Positions 31,005 through 41,400 of a DNA stretch of 64,000 nucleotides are shown piece by piece. Made by a program: the position numbers and the translations under genes. Source of the DNA: Streptomyces wedmorensis (GTDB taxonomy: Bacteria; Actinomycetota; Actinomycetes; Streptomycetales; Streptomycetaceae); the NCBI RefSeq assembly GCF_000716445.1, contig NZ_JNWK01000023.1, positions 124,001 through 188,000 on the forward strand, in the 5' to 3' direction. Positions within the stretch are counted from its first letter, which is position 1. Every line of letters begins with the position of its first letter. Under the pieces are notes generated by a model. It did not search any database and had not been told where the DNA came from. It worked only from the letters and a program-made list of their open reading frames with translations.

Positions 31005-31970
31005 GTGCAGCGCTGGCGTGGCTTGGAGGACATTCCCCAGGACTGGGGGCGCAGCGTCGTCACCATCGGCTCCTACGACGGGGTGCACCGCGGACACCAG
31101 CTGATCATCGGGCGGGCCGTCGAGCGCGCCCGGGAGCTCGGCGTCCCCACCGTCGTCGTGACGTTCGACCCGCACCCCTCCGAGGTCGTGCGGCCCGGCA
31201 GCCACCCGCCGCTGCTCGCCCCGCACCACCGGCGTGCCGAGCTGATCGGGGAACTCGGCGTCGACGCGGTGCTGGTGCTGCCGTTCACCGCCGAGTTCTC
31301 CCAGCTGTCCCCGGCGGACTTCATCGTCAAGGTGCTGGTCGACAAGCTGCACGCCAAGGCCGTCATCGAGGGCCCCAACTTCCGCTTCGGGCACCGGGCC
31401 GCCGGCGACGTCGCGTTCCTCGCCGAGCTCGGCGAGACGTACGACTACGAGGTCGAGGTCATCGACCTGTACGTCAGCGGGGCGGCGGGCGGCGGCCGGC
31501 CCTTCTCGTCCACCCTCACCCGGAGCCTCGTCGCCGAGGGCGACATGGCAGGAGCGGCCGAGATCCTCGGACGCCCGCACCGGGTCGAGGGCATCGTGGT
31601 GCGCGGTGCGCAGCGCGGCCGCGAACTCGGCTTCCCGACGGCCAACGTCGAGACGCTCCCGCACACCGCGATCCCCGCGGACGGCGTCTACGCCGGCTGG
31701 CTCACGGCGGCGGGAGAGCGGATGCCGGCGGCCATCTCGGTCGGCACGAACCCGCAGTTCGACGGCACGGAGCGGACGGTCGAGGCGTACGCGATCGACC
31801 GCGAGGGGCTCGACCTGTACGGCCTGCACGTGGCCGTGGACTTCCTGGCGTACGTGCGCGGCATGCTCAAGTTCGACACCCTGGACGACCTGCTCCAGGC
31901 GATGGCCGGCGACGTGAAGCGCTGCCGCGAGCTGACGGAGACCTACGACCGGGAGCACCCCGCCCCTTAG
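31005..31970 (+). CDS. ribF: Bifunctional riboflavin kinase / FAD synthetase
   Basis: RibF phosphorylates riboflavin to FMN and adenylates FMN to FAD. The 321-residue protein has the N-terminal nucleotidyltransferase domain (VVTIGSYDGVHRGHQLII, VVTFDPHPSEVV, IEGPNFRFGHRAAGD, SSTLTRSLVAEGDM) and the C-terminal kinase domain (RGRELGFPTANVE, ADGVYAGWL, ISVGTNPQFDG, VEAYAIDREGLDLYG). The GTG at 31005 has GAGGAGCGG upstream. It starts 31 bases after the STAND-like gene and could share its transcript. Its stop lies right next to a motif (31972) that also occurs in the slipin terminator. Confidence 0.96.
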   Translation: MQRWRGLEDIPQDWGRSVVTIGSYDGVHRGHQLIIGRAVERARELGVPTVVVTFDPHPSEVVRPGSHPPLLAPHHRRAELIGELGVDAVLVLPFTAEFSQLSPADFIVKVLVDKLHAKAVIEGPNFRFGHRAAGDVAFLAELGETYDYEVEVIDLYVSGAAGGGRPFSSTLTRSLVAEGDMAGAAEILGRPHRVEGIVVRGAQRGRELGFPTANVETLPHTAIPADGVYAGWLTAAGERMPAAISVGTNPQFDGTERTVEAYAIDREGLDLYGLHVAVDFLAYVRGMLKFDTLDDLLQAMAGDVKRCRELTETYDREHPAP

Positions 31971-31971
31971 G

Positions 31972-31989
31972 GCCTGTCCGGCGGATCAG
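31972..31989 (+). repeat. Second copy of the GGCC(T/C)GTCCGGCGGATCA motif
   Basis: Eighteen bases directly after the ribF stop match the left half and loop of the hairpin at 16961 with one difference. The right half of that hairpin is missing; instead the P450 remnant begins here. Confidence 0.6.
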
Positions 31990-32283
31990 CCCCTTCGACT
32001 GGCACACGACGTCCTCGGGGCCGCCCGCGAGCCGCAGGTCCGGACAGCGGCGCAGCAGCGTGGAGAGCATCACCTCGGACTCCGTCCGGGTCGGCATCGC
32101 GCCCATGCAGTGGTGCGGCCCGTGCCCGAAGGACACGTGCCCGGTGCCCTCCCGGTCGAAGTCGAGGGCGTGCGGGTCGGCGAAGACCTCCGGGTCCCGG
32201 TTCGCGGCGAGGTAGGAGGCGTACACCGCCTCACCCGCACGGATGACCACCCCGCCGACCTCGACGTCCTCCGTGGCGATCAC
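31980..32283 (-). pseudogene. Cytochrome P450 C-terminal remnant
   Basis: About 100 codons match only the end of a bacterial cytochrome P450: IATEDVEVGGVVIRAGEAV, then YLAANRDPEVFADP and LDFDREGTGHVSFGHG. The heme-ligand loop FGHGPHHCMGAMPTR keeps the cysteine. The N-terminal three quarters, including the oxygen-binding and ExxR helices, are absent. The C-terminal strand is cut just after KGLIR, where the GGATCA motif begins; the frame then runs on into antisense ribF. A GTG at 32283 happens to open the fragment. It cannot make a working P450. I infer a deletion or recombination scar. Confidence 0.8.
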
Positions 32284-32407
32284 CGCAGCCGGCCGCGGCC
32301 GACGAGGCGGGAGGCCCGCGGCGCCCGGGAACAGGCCCGCCGCGCCGTGAGCCGGCGGGGCTGAGCACCTGGGGCCGGGGCCCTCGTCCGGGCCCCAGCC
32401 GGGGCCC

Positions 32408-33463
32408 TCAGCCCCGTACCCCCTCCCGTGTCGCCCAATGGCAGGCCACCGCCTGTTCCCCGCCGCCGCTCAGGATCGGCAGGAGTTCGTCGCGGCAGCG
32501 GTGTGCGACGGGTGCGGCCTCGCCCGAGGCGAGGATCTGGCAGCGGGCGTGGAAGCGGCAGCCGGAGGGGATGCGGGAGGGGTCCGGAGGCTCGCCGGTC
32601 AGGACGACCGGGGTGTCGCCGGACTCCGGCAGGACCGACAACAGGGCCTGGGTGTAGGGGTGCTGGGGGCGGGTGAGGACGGACTCCACGGTGCCGGTCT
32701 CCACGACCCGGCCGAGGTACATCACCGCCACCCGGTCGGCGATGTTCCACGCCAGTCCGAGGTCGTGCGTCACGACCAGGGCGGAGAGCCCGAGTTCGTC
32801 GCGCAGGCGCAGCAGCAGCGCCAGGATCTCGCCGCGTACGGACGCGTCCAGGGAGGCCACGGGCTCGTCGGCGACGATCAGTTCGGGCTCCAGGACCAGC
32901 GCGCCCGCGATGACGACCCGCTGGCGCTGCCCGCCGGACAGCTCGTGCGGGTAGCGGAGGAAGAAGCGTTCCGGGGGCCGCAGCCCCGCCCGCGCGAGGG
33001 CCCCGGCGACCGCGGCCCGCTCGTCCCCCGCGTAGCCGTGGATCCGCAGCCCCTCGGCGACCGCGTCGTACACGGTGTGCCGGGGGTTCAGCGATCCGCT
33101 CGGGTCCTGGAGGACCAGCTGTGCCCGCTTACGGTAGGCCTTGAGGGCACCGGCGGAGTACGAGAGCGGCTCGCCCTCGAAGGCGACCGCGCCCGACGTG
33201 GGGCGCACCAGGCCGAGGAGGGAGCGGGCCAGCGTCGTCTTGCCGCAGCCCGACTCCCCGACGAGGGCCACGATCTCGCCCGGGCCGATGTCCAGGTCCA
33301 CCCCGTCCACCGCGCGGGCGGGCGCCGCGCCGCGCCGGCCGGGAAAGGTGACGTGCAGTCCGCGCGCCGAGAGCAGCGGACCCGCCCCGGACCCCGTACG
33401 CCCGGCGCCGGCGTCGCCGAGGCCCAGGGCAGCGCCCACGGCGTCGCTCGCGGTGTCGCTCAT
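32408..33463 (-). CDS. dppF: Peptide ABC transporter ATP-binding protein (DppF/OppF type)
   Basis: This 351-residue ATPase is the second ATP-binding subunit of a dipeptide/oligopeptide importer. It shows Walker [14 protein letters not shown], the signature LSGGQRQRV, Walker [13 protein letters not shown] and the switch histidine in VTHDL. The C-terminal oligopeptide/dipeptide domain has [13 protein letters not shown] and the cysteine-rich CRFHARCQ, seen in members that carry an iron-sulfur site. The ATG at 33463 overlaps the stop of the previous subunit by four bases. It is last in a five-gene minus-strand operon; a G+C-rich hairpin (32369-32398) lies ten bases after its stop. Confidence 0.93.
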   Translation of the reverse strand: MSDTASDAVGAALGLGDAGAGRTGSGAGPLLSARGLHVTFPGRRGAAPARAVDGVDLDIGPGEIVALVGESGCGKTTLARSLLGLVRPTSGAVAFEGEPLSYSAGALKAYRKRAQLVLQDPSGSLNPRHTVYDAVAEGLRIHGYAGDERAAVAGALARAGLRPPERFFLRYPHELSGGQRQRVVIAGALVLEPELIVADEPVASLDASVRGEILALLLRLRDELGLSALVVTHDLGLAWNIADRVAVMYLGRVVETGTVESVLTRPQHPYTQALLSVLPESGDTPVVLTGEPPDPSRIPSGCRFHARCQILASGEAAPVAHRCRDELLPILSGGGEQAVACHWATREGVRG

Positions 33464-34425
33464 GTCGCACTCCCCACGTGTACGCAGGCGGCCCGGCGTC
33501 CAGCGCCCGCCTCCCGCAGTTCCTGGTCCTCCTCGGCGCAGGCCTCCACGGCCATCGGGCAGCGCGGCCGGAAGGAGCAACCGCCTGGCAGGTCGGCCGG
33601 GTCGGGCGGGTCGCCCGGCAGGCCGCGCGGCGCCCGCCGGGACGCGAGGTCCCCGATGCGGGGGAACGCCGAGGACAGTGCCCGCCCGTACGGGTGCTCG
33701 GCGGCCTCGTACACGGCCCGCGCCGGCCCCTCCTCGACGACCCGGCCCGCGTACATCACGGCGAGCCGGTCGCAGGTGTCGGCGAGGACGGCCAGGTCGT
33801 GGCTGATCATCAGGAGGCTGATGGACTGCTCGGCGACGAGCCCCTCGATCAGCCGCAGGATCTGCGCCTGGATCATCACGTCCAGCGCCGTCGTCGGCTC
33901 GTCGGCCACGATCAGCAGGGGGTCGCAGGCCAGCGCCATCGCGATCATCACGCGCTGCCGCTGACCGCCGGAGAGTTCGTGCGGATACGCGGCGGCCCGC
34001 GCGGCGGGCAGGCCGACCTGTTCGAGCAGCTCGCCGACCCGCGCGCGGGCCGCCGCCGGCGTCGCCCTGCCGTGCACGAGCAGCGGCTCGGCGATCTGGT
34101 CCCCGATCCGCTGCACGGCGTTCAGCGAGTGCATCGCGCCCTGGAAGACGATCGACGCGCCCGCCCAGCGCACGGCCCGGAGCCGGCCCCACTTCATGGC
34201 GAGGACGTCCTCGCCGTCGAGCAGGACCTGGCCCTCGATCCGCGCCGAGGCCGGCAGCAGGCGCAGCAGCGCCAGCGCGAGAGTGGACTTGCCGCAGCCG
34301 GACTCGCCCGCCACGCCCAGCTTGCGCCCCGCCTCCAGGGACAGGTCGACCCCGCGCACGGCGGGCACGGCGTCCGCGCCCGAGCCGTACGTCACCTTCA
34401 GATTCCGTACTTCGAGCAGGCTCAA
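33460..34425 (-). CDS. dppD: Peptide ABC transporter ATP-binding protein (DppD/OppD type), TTG start
   Basis: This is the first ATP-binding subunit, 321 residues. It has Walker [14 protein letters not shown], the Q-loop [18 protein letters not shown], the signature [10 protein letters not shown], Walker [13 protein letters not shown], the ISHDL switch and the C-terminal [14 protein letters not shown] cluster motif. The protein family begins almost exactly at [10 protein letters not shown]. The codon there is TTG at 34425, which overlaps the permease stop as TTGA, so TTG is the start. Longer frames to 34854 would overlap the permease gene. Both ends of the gene are coupled by four-base overlaps to its neighbours. 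Confidence 0.9.
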   Translation of the reverse strand: MSLLEVRNLKVTYGSGADAVPAVRGVDLSLEAGRKLGVAGESGCGKSTLALALLRLLPASARIEGQVLLDGEDVLAMKWGRLRAVRWAGASIVFQGAMHSLNAVQRIGDQIAEPLLVHGRATPAAARARVGELLEQVGLPAARAAAYPHELSGGQRQRVMIAMALACDPLLIVADEPTTALDVMIQAQILRLIEGLVAEQSISLLMISHDLAVLADTCDRLAVMYAGRVVEEGPARAVYEAAEHPYGRALSSAFPRIGDLASRRAPRGLPGDPPDPADLPGGCSFRPRCPMAVEACAEEDQELREAGAGRRAACVHVGSAT

Positions 34426-35411
34426 CGCCCCACCCCCAGCTTCGGGTTGAGCACGGACTCGACGGCCCGGCCGCACAGCGTGAACGCGAGGGCGACCAGG
34501 GCGATCGCGATCCCCGGCGGGGCCAGGTACCACCAGTGCCCGGAGGAGACCGCGCCCGCCTCGCGGGCGTCCTGGAGCATCCCGCCCCAGGAGACCACCG
34601 TCGGATCGCCGAGTCCGAGGAACGCGAGCGTCGCCTCCGTGAGGATGGCGGTCGAGATGCCGAGCGTGGTCTGCGCGAGCACCAGCGGCATCACGTTCGG
34701 CAGCACGTGCCGGCTCATGATGTGGCCGTGGCCCCCGCCGAGCGCGGTCGCCCGCTCGATGTACGGGCGGGACTCCACGGCGATCGTCTGGGCCCGCACC
34801 AGGCGGGCGGTGGTCGGCCAGGAGGTCACCCCGATGGCCAGGACCACCGTCCACATCGACCGGGACATGACGGTCGCGAGCACGATCGCCAGGACCAGCG
34901 TCGGCATCACCAGGAACCAGTCGGTGATCCGCATGACGACGGTCGAGAACCAGCCGCCGTAGTGCCCGGCGATGATCCCGACCAGCGTGCCGATGGCGAC
35001 CGAGAGGGCCGCCGCGAGCAGGCCCACGAGCAGCGAGATCCGCGCCCCCCAGATCAGCAGCCCGAGCAGCGAACGGCCGAACTGATCCGTGCCGAGGGGG
35101 AATTCGGCGCTCGGTGGTTCAAGGGCTTCGCCCGGCGCCTCCGTCACCGACTGCACGTCCGCGCCGACGAGCAGCGGGGCGGCGAGGGCGATCAGCGCGA
35201 TCAGCGTGAGCCCGGCGAGGCCGAACAGCCCGGCGCGGTGGGTGCGGTACCGCTGCCAGAAGCGGGCGACCGTACGGCGGCGGCGCGCCCACGTGAGGGA
35301 GGCCTTCGTGGGCGGCGTCGCCCCCTTCGGGGCGGCCGGGGCCGCCGGGGCCGTCGCCTGCCCGGCCGTCGTCCCGCTCTCCGTCGGCGTCGTCGTTTCC
35401 TTCGAGGTCAT
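34422..35411 (-). CDS. dppC: Peptide ABC transporter permease (DppC/OppC type)
   Basis: This 329-residue inner-membrane permease has a proline/threonine-rich cytoplasmic lead of about 45 residues, then the OppC-type N-terminal helix (AGLFGLAGLTLIALIALAA). The BPD transport domain follows with LGTDQFGRSLLGLLIWGAR and the EAA loop around ERATALGGGHGHIMSRHVLPN. About six membrane helices are visible. It pairs with DppB to form the channel. The ATG at 35411 overlaps the dppB stop by four bases. Confidence 0.93.
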   Translation of the reverse strand: MTSKETTTPTESGTTAGQATAPAAPAAPKGATPPTKASLTWARRRRTVARFWQRYRTHRAGLFGLAGLTLIALIALAAPLLVGADVQSVTEAPGEALEPPSAEFPLGTDQFGRSLLGLLIWGARISLLVGLLAAALSVAIGTLVGIIAGHYGGWFSTVVMRITDWFLVMPTLVLAIVLATVMSRSMWTVVLAIGVTSWPTTARLVRAQTIAVESRPYIERATALGGGHGHIMSRHVLPNVMPLVLAQTTLGISTAILTEATLAFLGLGDPTVVSWGGMLQDAREAGAVSSGHWWYLAPPGIAIALVALAFTLCGRAVESVLNPKLGVGR

Positions 35412-36469
35412 CGGCCCACCCGGGGATCGAGCAGCGGATAGAGCAGGTCGGCGATCAGGTTCATCAGGATCATCGCCGCGGCGAAGACCACGAACAGGCC
35501 CTGCACGAGCGGCAGGTCGGGCACGCTCAGCGCCTGGTAGAACAGCCCGCCGAGCCCGGGCCAGGAGAACACCGTCTCCACCAGGATCGAACCGGCCGCC
35601 ACATGGCCCAGGTTGATGAAGATCATCGTGACGGTCGGGAGCAGCGCGTTCGGCACCGCGTGCCGCCGGCGCACCACGTCGTCGCGCAGCCCCTTCGCCC
35701 GTGCCGTCGTCAGGTAGTCGCCGCCCATCTCGTCGAGCAGCGAGGAGCGCATCACGAGCAGTGTCTGCGCGTAGCCGACGGCCACCAGGGTGACCACCGG
35801 CAGGACCAGGTGGTGGGCGACGTCGAGGACGTAGCCGAAGCCGGTCTCGCCGGTCCCGGACTCCATGCCGCCGGTCGGGAACAGTCCCGGGATCGGCCCC
35901 ATGCCGACCGAGAAGACGATGATGAGCAGCAGACCGAGCCAGAAGGAGGGCACCGACCACAGGGTCAGCGCGATCCCGGTGTTCAGCTTGTCGCCGAGAC
36001 CGCCGTGGCGCCAGGCCGAGCGGGTGCCGAGCCACAGCCCGAGCGCCGAGTAGATCACCACGGCGACGCCGGTCAGCAGCAGCGTCGCGGGCAGCTTCTC
36101 GGCGATCAGGTCGCCGACCGGGGCGCGGAACTGGAACGAGATGCCGAGATCACCGCTCAGCGCGTGGGCGCAGTAGTCGGTGAACTGCTGCCACAGCGGC
36201 AGGTCGAGGCCGAACTGGCGCCTCAGTGTGGCGAGTTGTTCGGCAGAGGTGGGCACGCCGTGGGTCATCGCCTTGACCGGGTCGCCTGGGATGATCCGGA
36301 AGAGGAAGAAGCTGGTGACCAGTACGGCGAAGAGCGAGACGAGCGCGCCGCCCAGCTTCCCCGCCGCGTGGCGGAGGTAGCCGGCGGAGGAACCGGTGCG
36401 GGGTGCGCCGTCCGCGGCGCGGGCCTCCGGGGCCCGCGCCACGTCGGCGGGGGTGCTTGCCGTCGTCAC
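35408..36469 (-). CDS. dppB: Peptide ABC transporter permease (DppB/OppB type)
   Basis: This 353-residue permease carries the OppB signature region LVTSFFLFRIIPGDPV, then LRRQFGLDLPLWQQF and GDLGISF. The transport domain has six helices and an EAA loop (YLTTARAKGLRDDVVRRRHAVPN). It begins with GTG at 36469, four bases after the substrate-binding protein stop, so all five genes are tightly coupled. The order binding protein, B, C, D, F is the standard one for peptide or nickel-type importers. Confidence 0.93.
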   Translation of the reverse strand: MTTASTPADVARAPEARAADGAPRTGSSAGYLRHAAGKLGGALVSLFAVLVTSFFLFRIIPGDPVKAMTHGVPTSAEQLATLRRQFGLDLPLWQQFTDYCAHALSGDLGISFQFRAPVGDLIAEKLPATLLLTGVAVVIYSALGLWLGTRSAWRHGGLGDKLNTGIALTLWSVPSFWLGLLLIIVFSVGMGPIPGLFPTGGMESGTGETGFGYVLDVAHHLVLPVVTLVAVGYAQTLLVMRSSLLDEMGGDYLTTARAKGLRDDVVRRRHAVPNALLPTVTMIFINLGHVAAGSILVETVFSWPGLGGLFYQALSVPDLPLVQGLFVVFAAAMILMNLIADLLYPLLDPRVGR

Positions 36470-36472
36470 GTA

Positions 36473-38311
36473 CTACTCGCGGTCGTCGGCGGTGGAGCGG
36501 CGGCGCAGCCCGAGGAAGAGACCGGCGCCGACCACGACCACCACGGCCGCGGCGATGCCGACGATCACCCCGGTGGACGAGCCGCCCTGGTCGTCCTCGG
36601 CCTGGGCGGTGGGCACGGCCGACCACCAGCTCCAGTAGCCGTCCTGCCCCCACAGGTTGCCGGCGGCCTCCGGCATGGTCGTGATGGACCGGATCTGGTC
36701 GGTGCGGTACGCCTCCAGGGCGTTCGGGTAGGCCATGACGTTCATGTACCCCGTGTCGTACAGCCGGGACTGCATCCGCTTCACCAGATCCGCCCGCTTG
36801 GCGGCGTCGTACTCCACCGCCTGCTGCGCGTACAGCCCGTCGAACTGCGGGTCGCAGATGAAGTTGTCGGTGGCGCCGGTGTCCTTCGGCGTCGCCGGGA
36901 GCGTGCCGCAGGTGTGGATCGACAGGACGTAGTCCGGGTCGGGGTTGACGGACCAGCCGTCGAAGGCGAGGTCGTAGTCGCCCTTGGCCCACGGGTCGGA
37001 GACGCTGTCCAGGCATTCGACCTTCAGGCCGATGCCGAGCTTGCCCCACCACTCCTGGAGGTACTTGCCGACCGCCTTGTCGTTGGGGTCGGTGGCGTGA
37101 CAGAGGATCCGGAAGTCGAGCGGCCTGCCGTCCTTGCCGACGCGCTTGCCGTCCGCGTTCTTCCGGTAGCCGGCGGCGTCGAGGACCTTCTCGGCCGTGG
37201 CCGGGTCGTACGTCCGCTTCTGCGCGGCCGGCGGCTCCCAGAAGTACGAGCCGAAGCGCGGCGGGATGTAGCCCTGGCCCTCGACGGCGTGGCCCTGGAA
37301 GACCTTGTCGACGATGGTGGTGCGGTCGACCGCGAGGAAGAGCGCCTTGCGCACGGCGGGGTCGAGGAGCGCCGGGTGGCCGTTGCCGAAGGTCTTGCCG
37401 TCCCTGGCCTTCGCGCCCGGGTTGGTGGCCAGGGCGTAGAAGCGGCGGCCGGGGGCGTCGTTGACCTTGATGTCCTTCTGGGTCTTCAGGGCGTCGGCCT
37501 GGGCGGGCGTCAGGTTCGGGACGAAGGACACCTCGCCCTTCTGCAGGGCGGCGACGGCCGCGTCACCGTCCTTGTAGTACTTGAAGACCAGTTCGTCGAA
37601 CTTGGGTGCGCCCCGCCAGAACTTCTTGTTCGGCTTGAGCTTGATGTACTGGTCGACCTTGAAGTCGGTGATGACGAACGGACCGTTGCCCACGATGGGG
37701 AACTGCTTGTCGTTGTTGAACTTCGAGAAGTCGCCGACCTTCTCCCAGACGTGCTTGGGCACGATCGGCACGTCGAGTGCCGTCATCGTGGCCTGCGGCT
37801 TCTTCAGGCGGATCACCAGTGTCTGCGGGTCGCTCGCGGTGACCTCCGCGAAGTTGGCCGTGAAGCTGCCGTTCGCCGTGGCGGCGTTCGGGTCGGTCAT
37901 CATCTTCCGGAACGTCCAGGCCGCGTCCTCGGCGGTGACCGGCTTCCCGTCGGACCAGGTCGAGTCCTTGCGGATGGTGTACGTCCACGTCAGCTTGTCC
38001 GCCGACGGCGTCCAGGCGGTCGCCAGACCCGGGACCGTACGCGCGTCCTTCGGGTCGTAGTTGGTGAGGTACTCATAGGCCAGCCGGTGGATGCTGGTCG
38101 AGGTGAGCTTCTGGGCGAGGAACGGGCTCAGCGAGTCGATGCTCTGCGAGACGGCCACCGTGAGCGTGGTGCCGCCGGACTTCTCGTCCTCCGCCTGCGC
38201 GGTGCCGGGGACGGCGGCGAGGGAGCCGGCGGCGACACCGGTGGCGAGCAGCAGTCGGAGGGCTCTGCGGGCGGGGGCGGGACGGGGTGGAACCTTCGTG
38301 ACCATGACCAT
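36473..38311 (-). CDS. Peptide ABC transporter substrate-binding protein with C-terminal membrane anchor
   Basis: This 612-residue SBP_bac_5-type binding protein starts with a Sec signal (ALRLLLATGVAAGSLAAV, cleavage near AQA). There is no lipobox cysteine. The family pattern is clear: LVIRLKKPQATM, FVITDFKVDQYIKLKPNKKFW, DKVFQGHAVEGQGYIPP and the CDPQF/YDAAKRADLVKRMQ end. Residues about 577-603 form a membrane helix (TGVIVGIAAAVVVVVGAGLF) followed by RRRSTADDRE. It is therefore held in the membrane by its C-terminus, not by a lipid. The ligand class is peptide-like by family; exact specificity is unknown. It is first in the operon. Confidence 0.92.
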   Translation of the reverse strand: MVMVTKVPPRPAPARRALRLLLATGVAAGSLAAVPGTAQAEDEKSGGTTLTVAVSQSIDSLSPFLAQKLTSTSIHRLAYEYLTNYDPKDARTVPGLATAWTPSADKLTWTYTIRKDSTWSDGKPVTAEDAAWTFRKMMTDPNAATANGSFTANFAEVTASDPQTLVIRLKKPQATMTALDVPIVPKHVWEKVGDFSKFNNDKQFPIVGNGPFVITDFKVDQYIKLKPNKKFWRGAPKFDELVFKYYKDGDAAVAALQKGEVSFVPNLTPAQADALKTQKDIKVNDAPGRRFYALATNPGAKARDGKTFGNGHPALLDPAVRKALFLAVDRTTIVDKVFQGHAVEGQGYIPPRFGSYFWEPPAAQKRTYDPATAEKVLDAAGYRKNADGKRVGKDGRPLDFRILCHATDPNDKAVGKYLQEWWGKLGIGLKVECLDSVSDPWAKGDYDLAFDGWSVNPDPDYVLSIHTCGTLPATPKDTGATDNFICDPQFDGLYAQQAVEYDAAKRADLVKRMQSRLYDTGYMNVMAYPNALEAYRTDQIRSITTMPEAAGNLWGQDGYWSWWSAVPTAQAEDDQGGSSTGVIVGIAAAVVVVVGAGLFLGLRRRSTADDRE

Positions 38312-38373
38312 GGGACGTGACCTCGCGTCGGAGTTACTGTCGTGGATCTTGGGCTGACGATGGGTGAAGCGAA

Positions 38374-38403
38374 GGTGTATCAGCGGTGGTCTGCCGTCGT
38401 CAA
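38374..38403 (-). promoter_or_regulatory. Promoter of the peptide importer operon
   Basis: On the minus strand TTGACG (38398-38403) and TACACC (38374-38379) are 18 bases apart. They lie about 60 bases upstream of the binding-protein ATG. Confidence 0.5.
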
Positions 38404-38439
38404 CGATCCCTCAAACCCCGTGTGGGCTGCGGGAACGCA

Positions 38440-38477
38440 ATGAGGCTCCGTATCGGAGAGCCGATACGGAGCCTCAT
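38440..38477 (-). terminator. Terminator of the EspI-like gene
   Basis: A perfect 17-bp stem (38440-38456 with 38461-38477) has the loop AGAG. It is A+T-richer than its surroundings and lies 20 bases past the end of the minus-strand ATPase gene. Confidence 0.85.
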
Positions 38478-38497
38478 TGGTCTAAGCCTGTGACGCC

Positions 38498-41400
38498 TTA
38501 CTGCTGAGGGGCTGGCGGCGCCTGCGGGGGCGCCTCGCCGTCCGTCTGCGGGGGCAGCGGCTGCCCCGGCTGCGGCGGTGCCGGCGGGTGCTGCTGCCAG
38601 GCCTGCGGCACACCCGGCTGACCCGGCTGCTGCGGGTAGGGCTGGGGCGCCTGAGCCGGATAGGGCTGCCCCGGAGCGGGCTGGCCGGGTGCGTACTGAC
38701 CCGGCATCGGCTGACCGGGCATCACCTGACCCGGCATCGGCTGACCGGGCATCACCTGACCCGGCATCGGCTGACCCGGCTGGGGGTACGCCTGCGGCGG
38801 ATAGGGCTGACCCGGCTGCGGCGGGTACGGCTGCCCGGGCTGCGGGGCCTGGGGCGCGTACGGCTGACCGGGAACGGGCTGCCCGGCAGGCGCGTACTGC
38901 CCGGGCGCGTACTGCCCGGGCATCGGCTGCCCGGGCATCGGCGGGGCCATGTGCGGGGGCACCGCCCCCTGGCCGTCACCGGTCCACAGGCCCTGCGCCT
39001 GCTGCGCCCGTACGAAGTCCTCGGCCACCATCGCCGAGAGGTGGAAGTACGCCTCCCGGGTCTTCGGCCGCATCATGTCGAGGTCCACCTCGGCACCCGC
39101 GGACAGGTGCTCGTCGAACGGCACGACCACGACACCGCGGCAGCGGGTCTGGAAGTGCTGCACGATGTCCTCGACCTTGATCATCTTGCCGGTCTCGCGG
39201 ACACCGGAGATGACCGTGATGGACCGCTGCACCAGGTCCGCGTAGCCGTGCGCGGAGAGCCAGTCCAGCGTCGTCGAGGCGCTCGACGCGCCGTCCACGG
39301 ACGGCGTCGAGATGATGATCAGCTGGTCGGCCAGGTCGAGCACCCCGCGCATGGCGCTGTACAGCAGACCCGTACCCGAGTCGGTGAGGATGATCGGGTA
39401 CTGCTTGCCCAGGACGTCGATCGCCCGCCGGTAGTCCTCGTCGTTGAAGGTCGTCGAGACGGCCGGGTCCACGTCGTTGGCGAGGATCTCGAGACCGGAC
39501 GGCGCCTGCGAGGTGAACCGGCGGATGTCCATGTACGAGTTCAGGTACGGGATCGCCTGCACCAGGTCGCGGATGGTCGCCCCGGTCTCGCGCCGCACCC
39601 GGCGGCCGAGCGTGCCGGCGTCCGGGTTGGCGTCGATCGCCAGGATCTTGTCCTGCCGCTCGGTCGCCAGGGTCGCGCCGAGCGCGGTCGTCGTCGTGGT
39701 CTTGCCGACACCGCCCTTCAGCGAGATGACCGCGATCCGGTAGCAGGAGAGGACCGGCGTCCGGATCAGGTCCAGCTTCCGCTGCCGCTCCGCCTCCTCC
39801 TTCTTGCCGCCGAGCTTGAAACGGGCCGAGCCGCCCGGGTTCCGGCTCGACTTCGGCTTCTGCTTGTTGTTCCGGAGCAGACGGTCCGACGACAGCTCGA
39901 CGGCCGCGTTGTACCCGAGGGGCGCACCCGGCACGGACCGCTCGCGCTGGTCGTGCGTCACCGGCGAGGGCCAGGCGGCACCCGTCCGCGGATCGACGGC
40001 CGGCTGACCGTCCTGCGGCGGCAGCGGCGCCTGCGGTGCCCCCGGCGGTACGGCACCGGGCTGCGGGTACCCGTACCCGCCCGGCGCCTGCGCCTGCGCC
40101 TGCGGAGGCACACCTCCCGGAGTCCCGGCCTGCTGCGGATAGCCGTAACCGCCCTGCTGCGGCGGGGTCCCCGGGTGCGGGAAGCCGTAACCGCCCTGCT
40201 GCGGGGGAGTCCCCGGGTGCGGGAAGCCGTAACCGCCCTGCTGCGCCTGCGGATAGCCGTAACCCCCCTGCGCCTCCGGCTGGGGCTGCGCCTGCGGCGG
40301 TACGGCCGCAGGCGCAGCCGGAACGCCGGGCCCCGCGGGTGCCGGCCATCCGGCGGTCGGCGGCACCGGCTGCCCGCCCGGAGCCGGCTGATCGCCCGCG
40401 ACGGGCTGCCCGCCCGGAGCCGGCTGCGCCGGCCACTGCTGCGCGGGCCCGGGAGCCGCGGGCTGGAACGACGGCGGCAGCGGCGGAAGCCCCGCCCCGC
40501 CCTGCGGACCGGAACCCGGGAACGCCCCGGGCATCCCGCCGTCGGCGGGCGGCGTGGCCGGGTACCCGGGCGCCGGGAACGGCCCCGGCATCGCCCCGGG
40601 ACCACCGGGCTGCCCCGGCTGCGCGCCGGCTGCCGGGTACGGCGAGGAGCCCGCCTCGGGACCGAATCCCCGCGGCGCCGCACCGCCCGGGTACGGGGCG
40701 TCGGCGGACGCGGCCGCCGGGTAGGGCGCGGGACCGGCACCGGGGCCGAAGCCCTGCGGAGGGGGTGTGTCGTGGGGTGCGGCGGCCGGGGCCGTACCGG
40801 CGTCGCCGGCCTGCGGTGCGGCGACCGGGTACGCGCCGGGCGCGGCCGGGACGCCGTCGGCCGGTTCGGCCGCAGGGAGCGGCTGGGGGGCCGACGCGTC
40901 GGCTCCCGCCTCCGGCGTCGGCACGTCCTCCGTGCCGGGCGCGTCCGCGAGAGGACCGGGGGCCGCGGAGCCCTCCGCGTCGGAGCCGATCCCGGGCTCC
41001 GGGTCGGCGTCGACGACGGAGCCCTCGGGCACCTCGGCCACGTCGCCGCCGTCGCCCGGCGCGTCCGTCGCCGCGGCCGGGTCGGCGGCGTCCTGGTCCG
41101 CCTCCGCTGCGCCGTCCGCCACGGCCTCCGTCACGGACTCCGCGACGGTGTCCTCGCCGGACGGTCCGGTGGCAGCCTCGCCCGAGCCGGTCCGCGCCGA
41201 CGTGACATCGGCGTCCTCGGTGTCGGCTCCGGACGGCGACGCGACCTCGGCGGCGACCACCACGGGTTCGGCGGCGCCCGGCGCTCCGGTGAGCGGGACG
41301 GGGCCCGTGCCCGCGGGCACACCCGCGCCGTCGGTGTCGCCGGCGGAGGCCTCCGCCGCGCGCTCGGCCATCTCGCGCTTCAGGGCGGCGGGGGAGAAGC

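Noticed and set aside
27089..31066. 1325-codon open frame on the minus strand
   Set aside because: It is the antisense shadow of the STAND-like gene in very high G+C DNA; it has no domain pattern, while the plus strand encodes clear motifs.
31867..32283. P450 fragment as a functional small gene
   Set aside because: It lacks the N-terminal three quarters of the fold and runs into antisense ribF.
40130..40262. Regular repeats that could be taken for a CRISPR array
   Set aside because: They are in-frame coding repeats inside the EspI-like gene.
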